Assembly: GCF_900104345.1 (NCBI RefSeq)
Contig: NZ_FNJN01000008.1
Span: 62,001-126,000 of the forward strand
Direction: 5' to 3'
Length of the DNA stretch: 64,000 bases
DNA from: Microbacterium testaceum StLB037
Lineage (GTDB): Bacteria > Actinomycetota > Actinomycetes > Actinomycetales > Microbacteriaceae
The notes under the pieces were generated by a model, which ran no database searches, was not told the origin of the DNA, and saw nothing but the letters and a program-made list of their open reading frames with translations. This document shows, piece after piece, positions 43,132-51,824 of this stretch. Numbering within the stretch: the first letter of the stretch is position 1; the number at the start of each line of letters is the position of its first letter. Both the position numbers and the translations under genes were made by a program.

Positions 43132-46100
43132 TCATGACGCACTCACCGCCGAGACCGTGTGGATGCGGCACAGGCCGTACGAGAATTCGTCTCGGCAGTG
43201 GACTTCGTACGGGGCGGCGAAGCTCGTGCCGCGCATCACCCCGACCGCGCGCTGCACCCGCTCGACGAACTGCGCGCGCTGCGCGTCGTCGAACGGCTTC
43301 TGCGTCGGTTCGGCGTAGTCCTTCTTGGCCGCGGTCGGACGCAGAACGAGCAGCTTCGCCCCACCCGAGGGCAGCCCCGCGACCTGCTCGATCGCGCCCG
43401 ACGAGAACGCCAGCTGGTACGCCGCGAGCTGAGGGTTGTCGGCGACCTTGGCGTCGGTCTGGGGCTCGCTCTTGCCGGTCTTGAGGTCGACGATCACGAC
43501 CTCTCCTGCGGGTGTCACCTCGACCCGATCGATGTCGCCGCTCAGCACGGCGCCGTGCTCGCCGGCATCCGCGATGGGGATCGGCACCTCGAAGTGCCGC
43601 TCGGCGCCGATCAAGCGCCCGCCCGCGTCATCGAACCGACGCAGGTACGCGGCCAGACGACGAATCAGTTCGCGCGCACGCGTGCGTTCGGCCCGCTCGC
43701 GCCACACGGCGTCGAAGGCCAGCTCGCCCCAGCGCTCGTCGACCACGGCCCAGAGGTCGTCTTCAGACGACGACGCCGCCGTCTCGAGCGCCGCGTGGAT
43801 GATCGTGCCGATGCCGGCCGTCGTCCCGCCCCGGTCGCCGCCGAGGTCGGCGATGACCCAGTCGAGCTCGCATTCTTCGAGAGCGTGCAGGCGCGACGGC
43901 GAGACGCGGACGTCTTCGCGCGTCAGGTCGCGCAGGGGTGCCGACGAGGTCGGTGCGGCCACGCCGTACCACTCCTCGGGCGCTGCACCGGCGACCCCGG
44001 CTGTTGCGAGGAGCGCGAGCTGGCCCGCCGCGTGGGCGCGCTCGGTCGCGGGAACCCGCGGCACGGTCAGCGAACGCCGGTGCCGAGCGACGAGGCCCCG
44101 CAACGACAGCGGATGTTCGGGAATGGATGCCGCCGGCTCGGGCGCCGGGAGCATCTCGAACAGCACGCTGGGCCCGGTGTCGTCGTCGTCGACGGCGGTG
44201 ACGACGAGAAGCGAACCGGCCCGGCTCAGGGCGCGGACGAACAGCCTGAGCTCGTCGTGCATGGCCGCGCGACGGCGGTCGAGCATGCCCGCGGCGGGGA
44301 GGTCGGGGTTCTGCACCGCGTCGGCCAGACGCCAGGTCTCGAGCAGGCCACCGCGCAGGCGGGTGTTGGGCCACACCCCGTCTTGCACCCCCGCGATGAT
44401 GACGGTGTCGAACGCCGTGCCGGCCGCAGCCGCGGGGGTGAGCACGCGGACCGTGTCGACGACGGCGGGCTGCTCGATGCGGTCTTCGGCGACGTCGCTG
44501 TCGAGGACGGCCCGCAGGAAGACCGAGGCCTCGCCGTCGGGTTCGCGTTCGGTGTAGCGCTTCGCCGCCTGGAAGAGCGCGACGACGGCGTCGAGGTCGC
44601 GGTCGGCCTGTTCGGCGATCGGCCCGTGCCCACGGACGGCCTCGCGCCACGACCGGGAGAGTCCGCTGCGCTCCCACGCGGTCCACAGCAGTTCGTGGGG
44701 TGTCGCGCGGGAGAGGGCCTGCGCCCGGAGGGCGGCCAGGGTCTCGCCCAGGCGTGCGGCGCGACGTGCCTCGCGCGTGTCGACGGTCTCGAGTTCGAGA
44801 GGGAAGCGCACGCCGGAGACGAGCAGCTCGGTCGCCGTGCGTGCTCCCCCGGCGCCGAGCTCGTCGTGGCGAAGCGCCGTGCGCAGCCGACGGAGCTCGA
44901 TGGGATCGAGACCCCCGAACGTCCCGAGCAGAGCGTCGACCACCTCGTCGGGAGCCCAGTCGTCGGGGTCTTTCATGCCGAGCTCGACAAGACCCACGAG
45001 GTCGCGGACCGGTCGCTGGACACCGAGGGCGAGCCCGGGCCCGCTCGCCCGAGCGGGCACCTCTCGCGCGGCCAACTCGGCCTCGAGGGTCGCGACCTGC
45101 CGTGAATCGTGCGCGATCACGGCGCACGAGCCCCAGGGCACGCCGTCGAGGACGTGCCGTTCCCGCAGCAGACGGGCGATGGCATCGGCCTCTTCGGCCG
45201 GAGACCGGAGGAGGTACGTGCGCACCGACCCCTGCGGCACCGCGCCCGAGGGGGCGCGTCGGTGAGCGACGACCCCGGCCGCACCGATCCGCGTCACGAC
45301 GCGACGAACGAGGTCGATCTGTTCGGGCGTTCCCCGATGCGGCTCGCCGAGAGCGGCGGTCGTGCCCAATTCGCGGGCGAGACGCGCGAAGTTCTCGGGG
45401 GTCGCGCCGCGGAACGCTCCCGACCCGACGTCGGGATCGCCGAACGCGACCACGCCGATCCCCAGGCCGCGGCACGCGCGCAGCAGGTCGATGCCGCCGG
45501 CTGTCAGCTCTTGCGCATCGTCGACGAGGATGCAGCGCAACGCGGAGAAGCGTCCGAGCAGCCCGCGCTCGACGCGCGCCTCGTCGAGGACGGCGACGGC
45601 CTCGCGCGCGAGATCGGCCGCGTCGCGGTGCGCGCCGCGCATCTCGGAGCGCACCGCCCGGTACTCGTCGGCGAACGACGCCAGTGAAGCCCACACCGGC
45701 AGGTCGAACCGCTCGGCGAGATGGACGAGATCGTCGGAGACGACGCCCAGGTCGGTGCATTCCGCGAGGAACGCGCGCAGATCGCCGCGAAAACCCCGCG
45801 TGGCGCGGATCACCGGCCCGAGCCACGCGGGCCAGCGCGACAGCCCCTCGAGCTCGTCGAGCGCGTCGCCCTCGAGCAGGTCGCGGATGATCTGGTCTTC
45901 GTCGCCGCCCGTGAGCAGCTGCGGCGGTTCGAGGCCACGACGCACTTCGGCCGCCCGCACGAGTTGGAAGGCGAACGACGCCACCGACCGCGCCAGAGCG
46001 CCGGACGTGGCTCGCCCCACCGCGAGGGCGAGGGGGTCGCGCAGCGCCGTCGCCGCGGGCCGCGTCGGCGTGAGCACGAGGATCTCGTCGGGATCGACCC

Positions 46101-46278
46101 CGGATGCCACGAGCTCGCGCACGCGCGCCAGAAGGGTGGTCGTCTTGCCCGAGCCCGGGGCCCCCACGACGACGCCGCTCGCGGCAGCGGGCCAGTCGAT
46201 GACGACGCGCTGCTCGGCGTCGAGAGCACCTCCCCGGGCGGGAGATGCGTCGAGGGCGACGGCATCCGGGATCTGCAT
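43132..46278 (-). CDS. adnA: AdnA-type helicase-nuclease subunit
   Basis: A 1048-residue partner of AdnB. It has the N-terminal Walker A VVGAPGSGKTT (37-47) and VLTPTRPAATAL, and motif II appears as ILVDDAQELT. The C-terminal nuclease domain has LSGDIDRVE, VVIVDLKTGKSE and NPQLAAYQLAF, a complete RecB-family Asp/Lys/Gln set. In mycobacterial AdnA the motor is the weaker one and the nuclease is active; that is family knowledge. The ATG at 46278 follows a TAGCGT box at 6 bases. Lengths and order match Rv3202c-Rv3201c (from memory). Confidence 0.9.
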   Translation of the reverse strand: MQIPDAVALDASPARGGALDAEQRVVIDWPAAASGVVVGAPGSGKTTTLLARVRELVASGVDPDEILVLTPTRPAATALRDPLALAVGRATSGALARSVASFAFQLVRAAEVRRGLEPPQLLTGGDEDQIIRDLLEGDALDELEGLSRWPAWLGPVIRATRGFRGDLRAFLAECTDLGVVSDDLVHLAERFDLPVWASLASFADEYRAVRSEMRGAHRDAADLAREAVAVLDEARVERGLLGRFSALRCILVDDAQELTAGGIDLLRACRGLGIGVVAFGDPDVGSGAFRGATPENFARLARELGTTAALGEPHRGTPEQIDLVRRVVTRIGAAGVVAHRRAPSGAVPQGSVRTYLLRSPAEEADAIARLLRERHVLDGVPWGSCAVIAHDSRQVATLEAELAAREVPARASGPGLALGVQRPVRDLVGLVELGMKDPDDWAPDEVVDALLGTFGGLDPIELRRLRTALRHDELGAGGARTATELLVSGVRFPLELETVDTREARRAARLGETLAALRAQALSRATPHELLWTAWERSGLSRSWREAVRGHGPIAEQADRDLDAVVALFQAAKRYTEREPDGEASVFLRAVLDSDVAEDRIEQPAVVDTVRVLTPAAAAGTAFDTVIIAGVQDGVWPNTRLRGGLLETWRLADAVQNPDLPAAGMLDRRRAAMHDELRLFVRALSRAGSLLVVTAVDDDDTGPSVLFEMLPAPEPAASIPEHPLSLRGLVARHRRSLTVPRVPATERAHAAGQLALLATAGVAGAAPEEWYGVAAPTSSAPLRDLTREDVRVSPSRLHALEECELDWVIADLGGDRGGTTAGIGTIIHAALETAASSSEDDLWAVVDERWGELAFDAVWRERAERTRARELIRRLAAYLRRFDDAGGRLIGAERHFEVPIPIADAGEHGAVLSGDIDRVEVTPAGEVVIVDLKTGKSEPQTDAKVADNPQLAAYQLAFSSGAIEQVAGLPSGGAKLLVLRPTAAKKDYAEPTQKPFDDAQRAQFVERVQRAVGVMRGTSFAAPYEVHCRDEFSYGLCRIHTVSAVSAS

Positions 46279-46284
46279 GTCTCC

Positions 46285-46290
46285 ACGCTA
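46285..46290 (-). promoter_or_regulatory. -10 box for leaderless adnAB transcript
   Basis: TAGCGT on the minus strand, 6 bases before ATG 46278. Confidence 0.55.
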
Positions 46291-46482
46291 ATCGCGACCT
46301 CCGACATCGCCGTGTGCGACGCCGCGACCGCACCGGTTCGCACCCCGCAGACACCCCCGGGCGCGCGCCCCGCCCCGCCCCCAAGGGACGCTGCGACCCG
46401 GCGAGATCTCCCGGTACAGCCACGCGCGTTCGCCGTCCGCGAAGCGGCCCCTCCCGCGGGCTGCGGTGTCGGGAGCCTGCCC

Positions 46483-46488
46483 TAGAGT
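46483..46488 (+). promoter_or_regulatory. -10 box of the DUF3107 gene
   Basis: TAGAGT about 50 bases ahead of GTG 46536, leaving a short leader with a GGGAAAGGA ribosome site. Confidence 0.45.
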
Positions 46489-46535
46489 CGAATCACGCGC
46501 CGGGCCGACCGCGGCCCGCGGGGAAAGGACGCATC

Positions 46536-46760
46536 GTGGAGATCCGCATCGGAATCACCAACACCGGCCGCGAGCTGAACTTCGAGACGAACGAGAGCTC
46601 GGACGCCGTCAAGTCGGCCGTCGCCGCCGCCCTCGACAACTCCGCCAGCCACGTCACCTTCACCGACGTGAAGGGCAACTCCTACCTCGTTCCGACCGCC
46701 AACCTCGCGTTCGTCGAACTGGGCACCGAAGAGTCGCGTCGCGTCGGCTTCGTCGCCTGA
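46536..46760 (+). CDS. DUF3107 small protein
   Basis: A 74-residue protein of the actinobacterial DUF3107 family (Rv3208A/TB9.4 in M. tuberculosis, from memory). The sequence IRIGITNTGRELNFETNES, a helix with SAVAAALDNS and the ending FVELGTEESRRVGFVA are typical. GTG 46536 has GGGAAAGGA 6 bases upstream; longer in-frame readings have no ribosome site. Function unknown. It lies just ahead of a small membrane protein and the ferritin-like gene, the same order as Rv3208A-Rv3210c. Confidence 0.9.
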   Translation: MEIRIGITNTGRELNFETNESSDAVKSAVAAALDNSASHVTFTDVKGNSYLVPTANLAFVELGTEESRRVGFVA

Positions 46761-46770
46761 CACTCGAGCC

Positions 46771-47058
46771 GTGCAGATCCTGCTCGGACTGATCATCGGC
46801 GCGGTCATCGGCCTCGCCGTGCACTTCGCGCTTCCGCACCGTCACCTCCGCGGCGTCGTCCTCGCCCCTCTGGCGGGGGCCGCCGCGGCGGCGATCGTGT
46901 GGACGGCGCTGACGTGGATGGGCCTCGGCGTCGACTCGCCGATCCTCTGGATCGTCGCCGTCCTGGCCCCGGCCGTCACGACGTTCGCGCTCGTGTCGCT
47001 GCTCACGCGGTCGCGCGTCGCCCGCGACGAAGCCGATCGCGCGCGCCTGGGCGTCTGA
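46771..47058 (+). CDS. Small membrane protein next to DUF3107 (Rv3209-like position)
   Basis: A 95-residue protein with three hydrophobic segments (about residues 2-18, 28-47 and 55-80) and a short charged C-terminus (SRVARDEADRARLGV). It begins GTG 10 bases after the DUF3107 stop, so co-transcription is likely. No family motif is recognised. Position suggests correspondence to Rv3209, also a small uncharacterised protein. The function is unknown. Confidence 0.7.
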   Translation: MQILLGLIIGAVIGLAVHFALPHRHLRGVVLAPLAGAAAAAIVWTALTWMGLGVDSPILWIVAVLAPAVTTFALVSLLTRSRVARDEADRARLGV

Positions 47059-47145
47059 CGGCAGCACCGGATGCCGGCTCCCCGGCGCCCGACGAAGCCC
47101 GTGGCATCCCCGCGAAAAGGTGCACGCCGCAGGCGGTGACCGTCG

Positions 47146-47862
47146 TTACGCGGCGAGCCCCATGGCATCCATTCGGCGTGCGTGCGCACCCATCAGTTCG
47201 CTGAACACGGGCTCGACCTTGGCCTCTTCGTCGCGATCGAGGTGACCGTGGCGGAGCGCGGCGCGCGCGACCAGCAGGGTGTCACCGACCAGTCGGCGGC
47301 CCCACAGCGCGAGCAGCCAGCGCCACTCCTCGTCGCTCTCGATCGTCGCGCCCAGGATGTCGACGATCGCCTGACGGTCGTCGTCGGCCTGCAGGACGCG
47401 CGCGACCCGGCGGCCGGTGTCGCCGTAACTCGACGACAGTGCCAGGTAGAAATCGTCGAGAAGACCGGCGGTGATGTGGACCGTGAGCATCGTCTCCTGC
47501 GGGCGGACGCCGTGCGTGTTGCGGCGGAAGGCATCGAGCGACTCGCGGAACGGCAGCATGAGCTGCGTCGGATCGGCCCCGCGTTCGCGGATCAGGGCGA
47601 CGAGCTCCTGGTGCTTGATGAGGGCCGCGCCCGCTGCGCGAGACAGCGACTCCTTCTCGGCCAGCTCGGGAGTCAGGGCGATGAGCTCGCTCAGCGTCTC
47701 GAAGAAACCGAGCTGCAGATAGGCGGCCTGACCCAGGAAGGTCTCGACCTCGGGAGCGAGCTCCGCGAAATCGACCCGCATGGCCTCGCCGAGGTCTCCG
47801 CGCGAACGCAACTGCAGCGTGCGGCCCACCGGGCGCTGACGACGACGGAACCACTCGAACAC
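47146..47862 (-). CDS. Ferritin-like fold protein (MiaE-like, actinobacterial)
   Basis: A 238-residue all-helical protein. Glu/His pairs sit where a diiron site would be: FFETLSELIAL, then LIKHQELVAL, and later FYLALSSSYGDTGRRVARVL with EEWRWLLALWGRRLVGD. This pattern resembles tRNA-(MS2IO6A)-hydroxylase-like ferritin-fold proteins found beside rhlE in actinobacteria (Rv3210c position). GTG 47862 is chosen because TAGGCT lies 7 bases upstream; a reading 12 residues longer lacks any such signal. tRNA modification is an inference; the diiron ligands are not fully certain. Confidence 0.65.
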   Translation of the reverse strand: MFEWFRRRQRPVGRTLQLRSRGDLGEAMRVDFAELAPEVETFLGQAAYLQLGFFETLSELIALTPELAEKESLSRAAGAALIKHQELVALIRERGADPTQLMLPFRESLDAFRRNTHGVRPQETMLTVHITAGLLDDFYLALSSSYGDTGRRVARVLQADDDRQAIVDILGATIESDEEWRWLLALWGRRLVGDTLLVARAALRHGHLDRDEEAKVEPVFSELMGAHARRMDAMGLAA

Positions 47863-47869
47863 AGACCAC

Positions 47870-47875
47870 AGCCTA
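47870..47875 (-). promoter_or_regulatory. -10 box for leaderless ferritin-like transcript
   Basis: TAGGCT on the minus strand, 7 bases before GTG 47862, supporting that start over the upstream one. Confidence 0.5.
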
Positions 47876-48011
47876 GGCGTCGGGGGCCCGCGAGACACGC
47901 CGGGTAGAGTGGAACAGCCCCGGCGTCGGATCGGGGCCCCGCGCCTGTGGACGAGTGAGGCGTGGATACGACTCCCCCAGGCGGTCTCTCGCCGCCGGAA
48001 CAGGCACGCTC

Positions 48012-49469
48012 ATGACGACATTCGCCGAGCTCGGCATCGATCAGGACATCGTCGATGCCCTCGCATCGAAGGGCATCGTCGATGCCTTCCCCATCCAGGA
48101 GCAGACGATCCCCCTCGGCCTCCCCGGCCAGGACATCATCGGCCAGGCCAAGACGGGTACCGGAAAGACCTTCGGCTTCGGCATCCCCGTCGTCCAGCGT
48201 CTCGGCCTGAACCCCGAGCCGGGCGTCAAGGCGCTCATCGTCGTCCCGACGCGCGAGCTCGCGGTGCAGGTCTACGAAGACATGGACATGCTGACCTCGA
48301 ACCGCCCCACCAGCGTCGTCGCCATCTACGGCGGCAAGGCGTACGAGGGCCAGATCGACCAGCTCAAGGCCGGCGCGCAGATCGTCGTCGGAACGCCCGG
48401 TCGCCTCATCGACCTCGCCAACCAGCGCTTGCTCGACCTGTCGAACGCGACCGAGGTCGTCCTCGACGAGGCCGACAAGATGCTCGACCTCGGCTTCCTC
48501 GCCGACATCGAGAAGATCTTCTCGAAGGTGCCGCCGGTGCGTCACACGCAGCTGTTCTCGGCCACGATGCCCGGACCGATCGTCGCGCTCGCCCGCCGCT
48601 TCATGTCGAACCCGATTCACATGCGCGCGAACGACCCCGATGAGGGCCTCACGCAGGCGAACATCAAGCACCTCGTCTACCGCGCGCACTCACTGGACAA
48701 GGACGAGGTCATCGCCCGCATCCTCCAGGCCGAGGGTCGCGAAAAGGCCGTCATCTTCACCCGCACCAAGCGCGCCGCCCAGAAGCTCGTCGACGAGCTC
48801 GGCGACCGCGGCTTCAACGCCGCCGCCGTCCACGGCGACATGAGCCAGGAAGCGCGCGAGCGCTCGATGGCCGCGTTCAAGGCCGGCAAGAAGGACGTCC
48901 TGATCGCCACCGACGTCGCCGCCCGCGGCATCGACGTCAACGACGTCACCCACGTGATCAACCACACGATCCCCGACGACGAGAAGACCTACCTGCACCG
49001 CGCGGGCCGCACCGGCCGCGCAGGCAAGACCGGCATCGCGGTCACGTTCGTCGACTGGGACGACCTGCACAAGTGGGCGCTCATCAACCGCGCCCTCGAG
49101 TTCGGCCAGCCCGAGCCCACCGAGACCTACTCGTCGAGCCCCCACCTCTACACCGACCTCGACATCCCCGAGGGCACCAAGGGTCGTCTCGTGACGGCTC
49201 CGAAGGCCGTCGCGCCGAAGCAGGTCGAGAAGAAGAACGAGGGCCAGGATGCCGAGGGCACCCGCGGCCCGCGTCGTCGCCGTCGCGGTGGATCGTCGTC
49301 GGCCGAGGGCACCGGCCCCGCCGGTGACGCCGCTCCCCGCGAAGAGGGCGGCGCCGGAACGCATGACGGCGCCGGCAAGGAGCACCACGACGGCAACGCG
49401 GCCCCGCGCCGTCGCCGTCGTCGCCGCAGCGGCGGCAGCTCGGGAACGCCGTCGGCTCCCGTGGCCTGA
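48012..49469 (+). CDS. DEAD-box RNA helicase (RhlE-type)
   Basis: A 485-residue cytosolic RNA helicase. It has the Q motif FPIQEQTIPLGLPGQD, Walker A GQAKTGTGKT, PTRELAVQ, VGTPGRLIDLA, VLDEADKML (DEAD), LFSATM, ATDVAARGID and HRAGRTGR. After about residue 390 the tail becomes basic and Gly/Ser-rich (GPRRRRRGG, RRRRRRRSGGSS), an RNA-binding extension of RhlE/DeaD proteins. ATG 48012 is chosen because the Q motif then follows at normal distance. It likely helps ribosome assembly or RNA turnover. It is divergent from the ferritin-like gene. Confidence 0.93.
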   Translation: MTTFAELGIDQDIVDALASKGIVDAFPIQEQTIPLGLPGQDIIGQAKTGTGKTFGFGIPVVQRLGLNPEPGVKALIVVPTRELAVQVYEDMDMLTSNRPTSVVAIYGGKAYEGQIDQLKAGAQIVVGTPGRLIDLANQRLLDLSNATEVVLDEADKMLDLGFLADIEKIFSKVPPVRHTQLFSATMPGPIVALARRFMSNPIHMRANDPDEGLTQANIKHLVYRAHSLDKDEVIARILQAEGREKAVIFTRTKRAAQKLVDELGDRGFNAAAVHGDMSQEARERSMAAFKAGKKDVLIATDVAARGIDVNDVTHVINHTIPDDEKTYLHRAGRTGRAGKTGIAVTFVDWDDLHKWALINRALEFGQPEPTETYSSSPHLYTDLDIPEGTKGRLVTAPKAVAPKQVEKKNEGQDAEGTRGPRRRRRGGSSSAEGTGPAGDAAPREEGGAGTHDGAGKEHHDGNAAPRRRRRRRSGGSSGTPSAPVA

Positions 49470-49485
49470 TACGCGAACACCGAGA

Positions 49486-49520
49486 ACGGCGCCGATCCCC
49501 TCCGCGGGGGTGGGCGCCGT
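49486..49520 (+). terminator. Terminator behind the RNA helicase gene
   Basis: ACGGCGCC and GGCGCCGT form the outer stem, with an inner CCCC/GGGG pairing, followed by TTTC. It begins 16 bases after the stop. Confidence 0.8.
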
Positions 49521-49619
49521 TTCACGTGGCGCCGGGGTGCCGGCATCCGGAATCCCCCGCCCGCCCCGCGGGCGGACCCGCCCGGCCCTCGCCCTCGCGA
49601 TGAACGCTTCCTGCACCCG

Positions 49620-49642
49620 GAAACGCGCTCGGACAGCGTTTC
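49620..49642. repeat. Short inverted repeat GAAACGC/GCGTTTC
   Basis: A 7-bp stem with a 9-base loop, plus a further GCGTTT nearby, in the gap between the helicase and PHP genes. Possibly a weak terminator or a small repeat. Confidence 0.4.
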
Positions 49643-49721
49643 TCGTCGCACCAAGCGTTTATCGCGCCCCGCACCGCGCCCTCGCGCAGCGTCACAGCCC
49701 GCCCGGCGGCCGCGCAGCGTC

Positions 49722-50582
49722 CTACGGGAAGACCGGCGCCGTCCCGCGGCCCCGGGCGAAGATCCGCGCGACCATGTCATCGGCCGTGGTGTTCTCGCCC
49801 GGCAGGTTGGGCTTGCCGAGACCGTGGTAATCGCTCGAACCGGTGACGATCAGATCGCGCTCGGCGGCGAGGACGGCGAGGAGGGCCGTGGGTTCGGGGA
49901 GGTTCTCGCGGTGAGCGAGCTCGAAGCCCGCCAGGCCCGCCTCGAGCATGGCCTGGAGCACTCCGTCCGGCAGGAGCGATCGCCCCGCGGGGTGGGCGAT
50001 GATCGGCACGCCGCCCGCACCCACGACGAGCTCGACGGCCGTGACCGGATCGGGGGCGTACAGCGCTACGTAATAGTCGCCGGAGGGGTGCAGGATGCCG
50101 GCGAACGCCTCGGTGCGATCCGCCACGATGCCGCGCGCCACGAGCGCATCGGCGATGTGCGGGCGGCCCACGGTCGCGCCGTCGGTGGTCTGGGCGACGA
50201 TGTCGTCCCAGGCGATGTCGTAATCGTGCGAGATGCGCTCGGCCATGATCTGCGCGCGATCCAGTCGCGACGACCGGATCCGGTCGGTCATCGCCCGCAG
50301 CGCTGCATCGTCGGGATCCACGAGGTACGCCAATAGGTGGACGCTGCGCCACCGGTGCCGCGCCGACAGCTCCATGCCGGGTACGAACGTCATCCCCAGC
50401 GAGGTCGCCGCCTCGGCGGCCTCGGCCCAACCCGACGTGGTGTCGTGGTCGGTGAGGGCGGCGGTGTGCAGACCGTGTCGGTGAGCGGCGGCCATCACCT
50501 GCGCGGGGGGCTCGGTGCCGTCGGAGTGCGACGAGTGCAGGTGAAGGTCGCTCGGACCCTCGAATCGACGTTCACACTGCAC
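49722..50582 (-). CDS. PHP-domain phosphoesterase
   Basis: A 286-residue protein of the PHP family related to RNase AM/YciV and nucleoside 3',5'-bisphosphate phosphatases. Metal residues are visible in DLHLHSSHSDGT, ALTDHDTTSGW, VPGMELSA, PIIAHPAGR and IVTGSSDYHGLGK. GTG 50582 is chosen because TACGCT lies 6 bases upstream; a longer reading adds an unlikely Cys/Arg-rich N-terminus. Substrate could be short RNA or pAp. It is divergent from the EEP-family gene, whose leaderless promoter lies on the other strand. Confidence 0.88.
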   Translation of the reverse strand: MQCERRFEGPSDLHLHSSHSDGTEPPAQVMAAAHRHGLHTAALTDHDTTSGWAEAAEAATSLGMTFVPGMELSARHRWRSVHLLAYLVDPDDAALRAMTDRIRSSRLDRAQIMAERISHDYDIAWDDIVAQTTDGATVGRPHIADALVARGIVADRTEAFAGILHPSGDYYVALYAPDPVTAVELVVGAGGVPIIAHPAGRSLLPDGVLQAMLEAGLAGFELAHRENLPEPTALLAVLAAERDLIVTGSSDYHGLGKPNLPGENTTADDMVARIFARGRGTAPVFP

Positions 50583-50588
50583 CCGTCG

Positions 50589-50594
50589 AGCGTA
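50589..50594 (-). promoter_or_regulatory. -10 box for leaderless PHP gene transcript
   Basis: TACGCT on the minus strand, 6 bases before GTG 50582. Confidence 0.55.
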
Positions 50595-50655
50595 GCGCGC
50601 CGCTTCACAGGGGCAGCGCCCACCCGGCATCCGTGGATCTCCCAGACGGCTCCCC

Positions 50656-50661
50656 TAGGGT
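50656..50661 (+). promoter_or_regulatory. -10 box for leaderless EEP gene transcript
   Basis: TAGGGT, 7 bases before GTG 50669. It supports this GTG over the in-frame GTG at 50633. Confidence 0.5.
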
Positions 50662-50668
50662 CGGGTGC

Positions 50669-51700
50669 GTGCGTCGTCTGGTCGGTCTTCTGGTCGCGCT
50701 CGCCTTCGCGGCGGGCGCCGCTGTGTTGACGTGGCCCTCGGCGTTCGGGGTCGAACGCACCTTCCCCCTGGCGCAGGTCATCTCGTTCCGGGCTCCCCTG
50801 GCGGCCGCCTTCGTCGGCGCGACACTGCTCATGCTGCTGTTCGCGCTGATCCGCCCCGTCCGCGCTCTCGCCCTCGTCCTGGCGTTCGTGTTCGCCCTCG
50901 CGGGCGGCGTCAACGTCTCGATGCTCGCGCAGCGCGGACTCGGCTCCGAAGACATGCCGGCCAAGACCGCGTCGAGCCTGCGCATCATGACGTGGAACAC
51001 CGCGGGCTCGGCCACCTCGGCCGAGTCGATCGCGCAGTTCGCCGTGGGCATGCAGGCCGACGTCGTGACCCTCCCCGAGACCACGATCGAGACGGGGGCG
51101 CAGGTCGCCGAGCTCATGCGCGACATGGGCCAGCCGATGTGGGCGCACCACGCCGAGTACGGCGAGTACGGCATCACCGGATGGGATGCCACCTCGACGA
51201 CCGTGCTCATCAAGCCCGAGCTGGGCGAGTACTCCGTCATCCAGTCGTCGCTCGACGGATCGAGCAACACCTCGACCGTGCCGAGCGCCGTCGCGATGCC
51301 CGTCTCGGGCGACGGCCCGATCATCGTCGCCGCGCACGCCGTCGCCCCGCGCGAGGAGTACATGACGCAGTGGCGGAGCGACCTGCAGTGGCTGGCCGAT
51401 CAGTGCGCGACCGACAATGTCATCCTCGCGGGTGACTTCAACGCGACGCTCGACCACATGACCGGTATGGGCGTCGAGGGCGGCACCCTCGGCCGGTGCC
51501 ACGATGCGGCGTCCGAGAGCGGCAACGGCGGCGTCGGAACGTGGCCGACCGATGCCCCGGCCCTGCTGGGCGCACCCATCGACCACGTCATGGCCACCCC
51601 CGACTGGACGGTGTCGGCGTCCGTCGTCATGCGATCGCTGGACGGCTCGGGAAGCGACCACCGCCCCATCGTCGTGCAGCTCGAGCGCACCGGCGGCTGA
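50669..51700 (+). CDS. Membrane-anchored endonuclease/exonuclease/phosphatase family protein
   Basis: A 343-residue protein with three N-terminal membrane segments (about residues 4-25, 35-60 and 65-87) and an extracytoplasmic EEP domain. Catalytic and metal motifs are LRIMTWNTAG, VVTLPETT, ILAGDFNATLDHM and GSDHRPIVVQL, the full Asn/Glu/Asp/His set. Family members cleave nucleic acids, phospholipids or phosphoinositides. With the domain outside the membrane, extracellular nuclease or lipid phosphatase roles are possible, and nothing in the sequence decides between them. Confidence 0.88.
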   Translation: MRRLVGLLVALAFAAGAAVLTWPSAFGVERTFPLAQVISFRAPLAAAFVGATLLMLLFALIRPVRALALVLAFVFALAGGVNVSMLAQRGLGSEDMPAKTASSLRIMTWNTAGSATSAESIAQFAVGMQADVVTLPETTIETGAQVAELMRDMGQPMWAHHAEYGEYGITGWDATSTTVLIKPELGEYSVIQSSLDGSSNTSTVPSAVAMPVSGDGPIIVAAHAVAPREEYMTQWRSDLQWLADQCATDNVILAGDFNATLDHMTGMGVEGGTLGRCHDAASESGNGGVGTWPTDAPALLGAPIDHVMATPDWTVSASVVMRSLDGSGSDHRPIVVQLERTGG

Positions 51701-51812
51701 CCGCTCCCCCTCCCGCGCGTCGAGGAGAGGCACGGGATGCTGTTCCCCCGCGCCCCCTCGATGCCCGACGCACCGCCGTGCACGTCGTCGTGCGCGTGAC
51801 GCCCGACGGTGC

Positions 51813-51818
51813 GAGACT
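51813..51818 (+). promoter_or_regulatory. Possible -10 box of the aminopeptidase gene
   Basis: GAGACT, 6 bases before ATG 51825. It has A and T at positions 2 and 6 but G at position 1. Confidence 0.35.
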
Positions 51819-51824
51819 GGAACG

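Noticed and set aside
40950..46485. Several long rightward frames opposite adnA and adnB
   Set aside because: Antisense to intact helicase and nuclease motifs; a codon-position effect of high GC.
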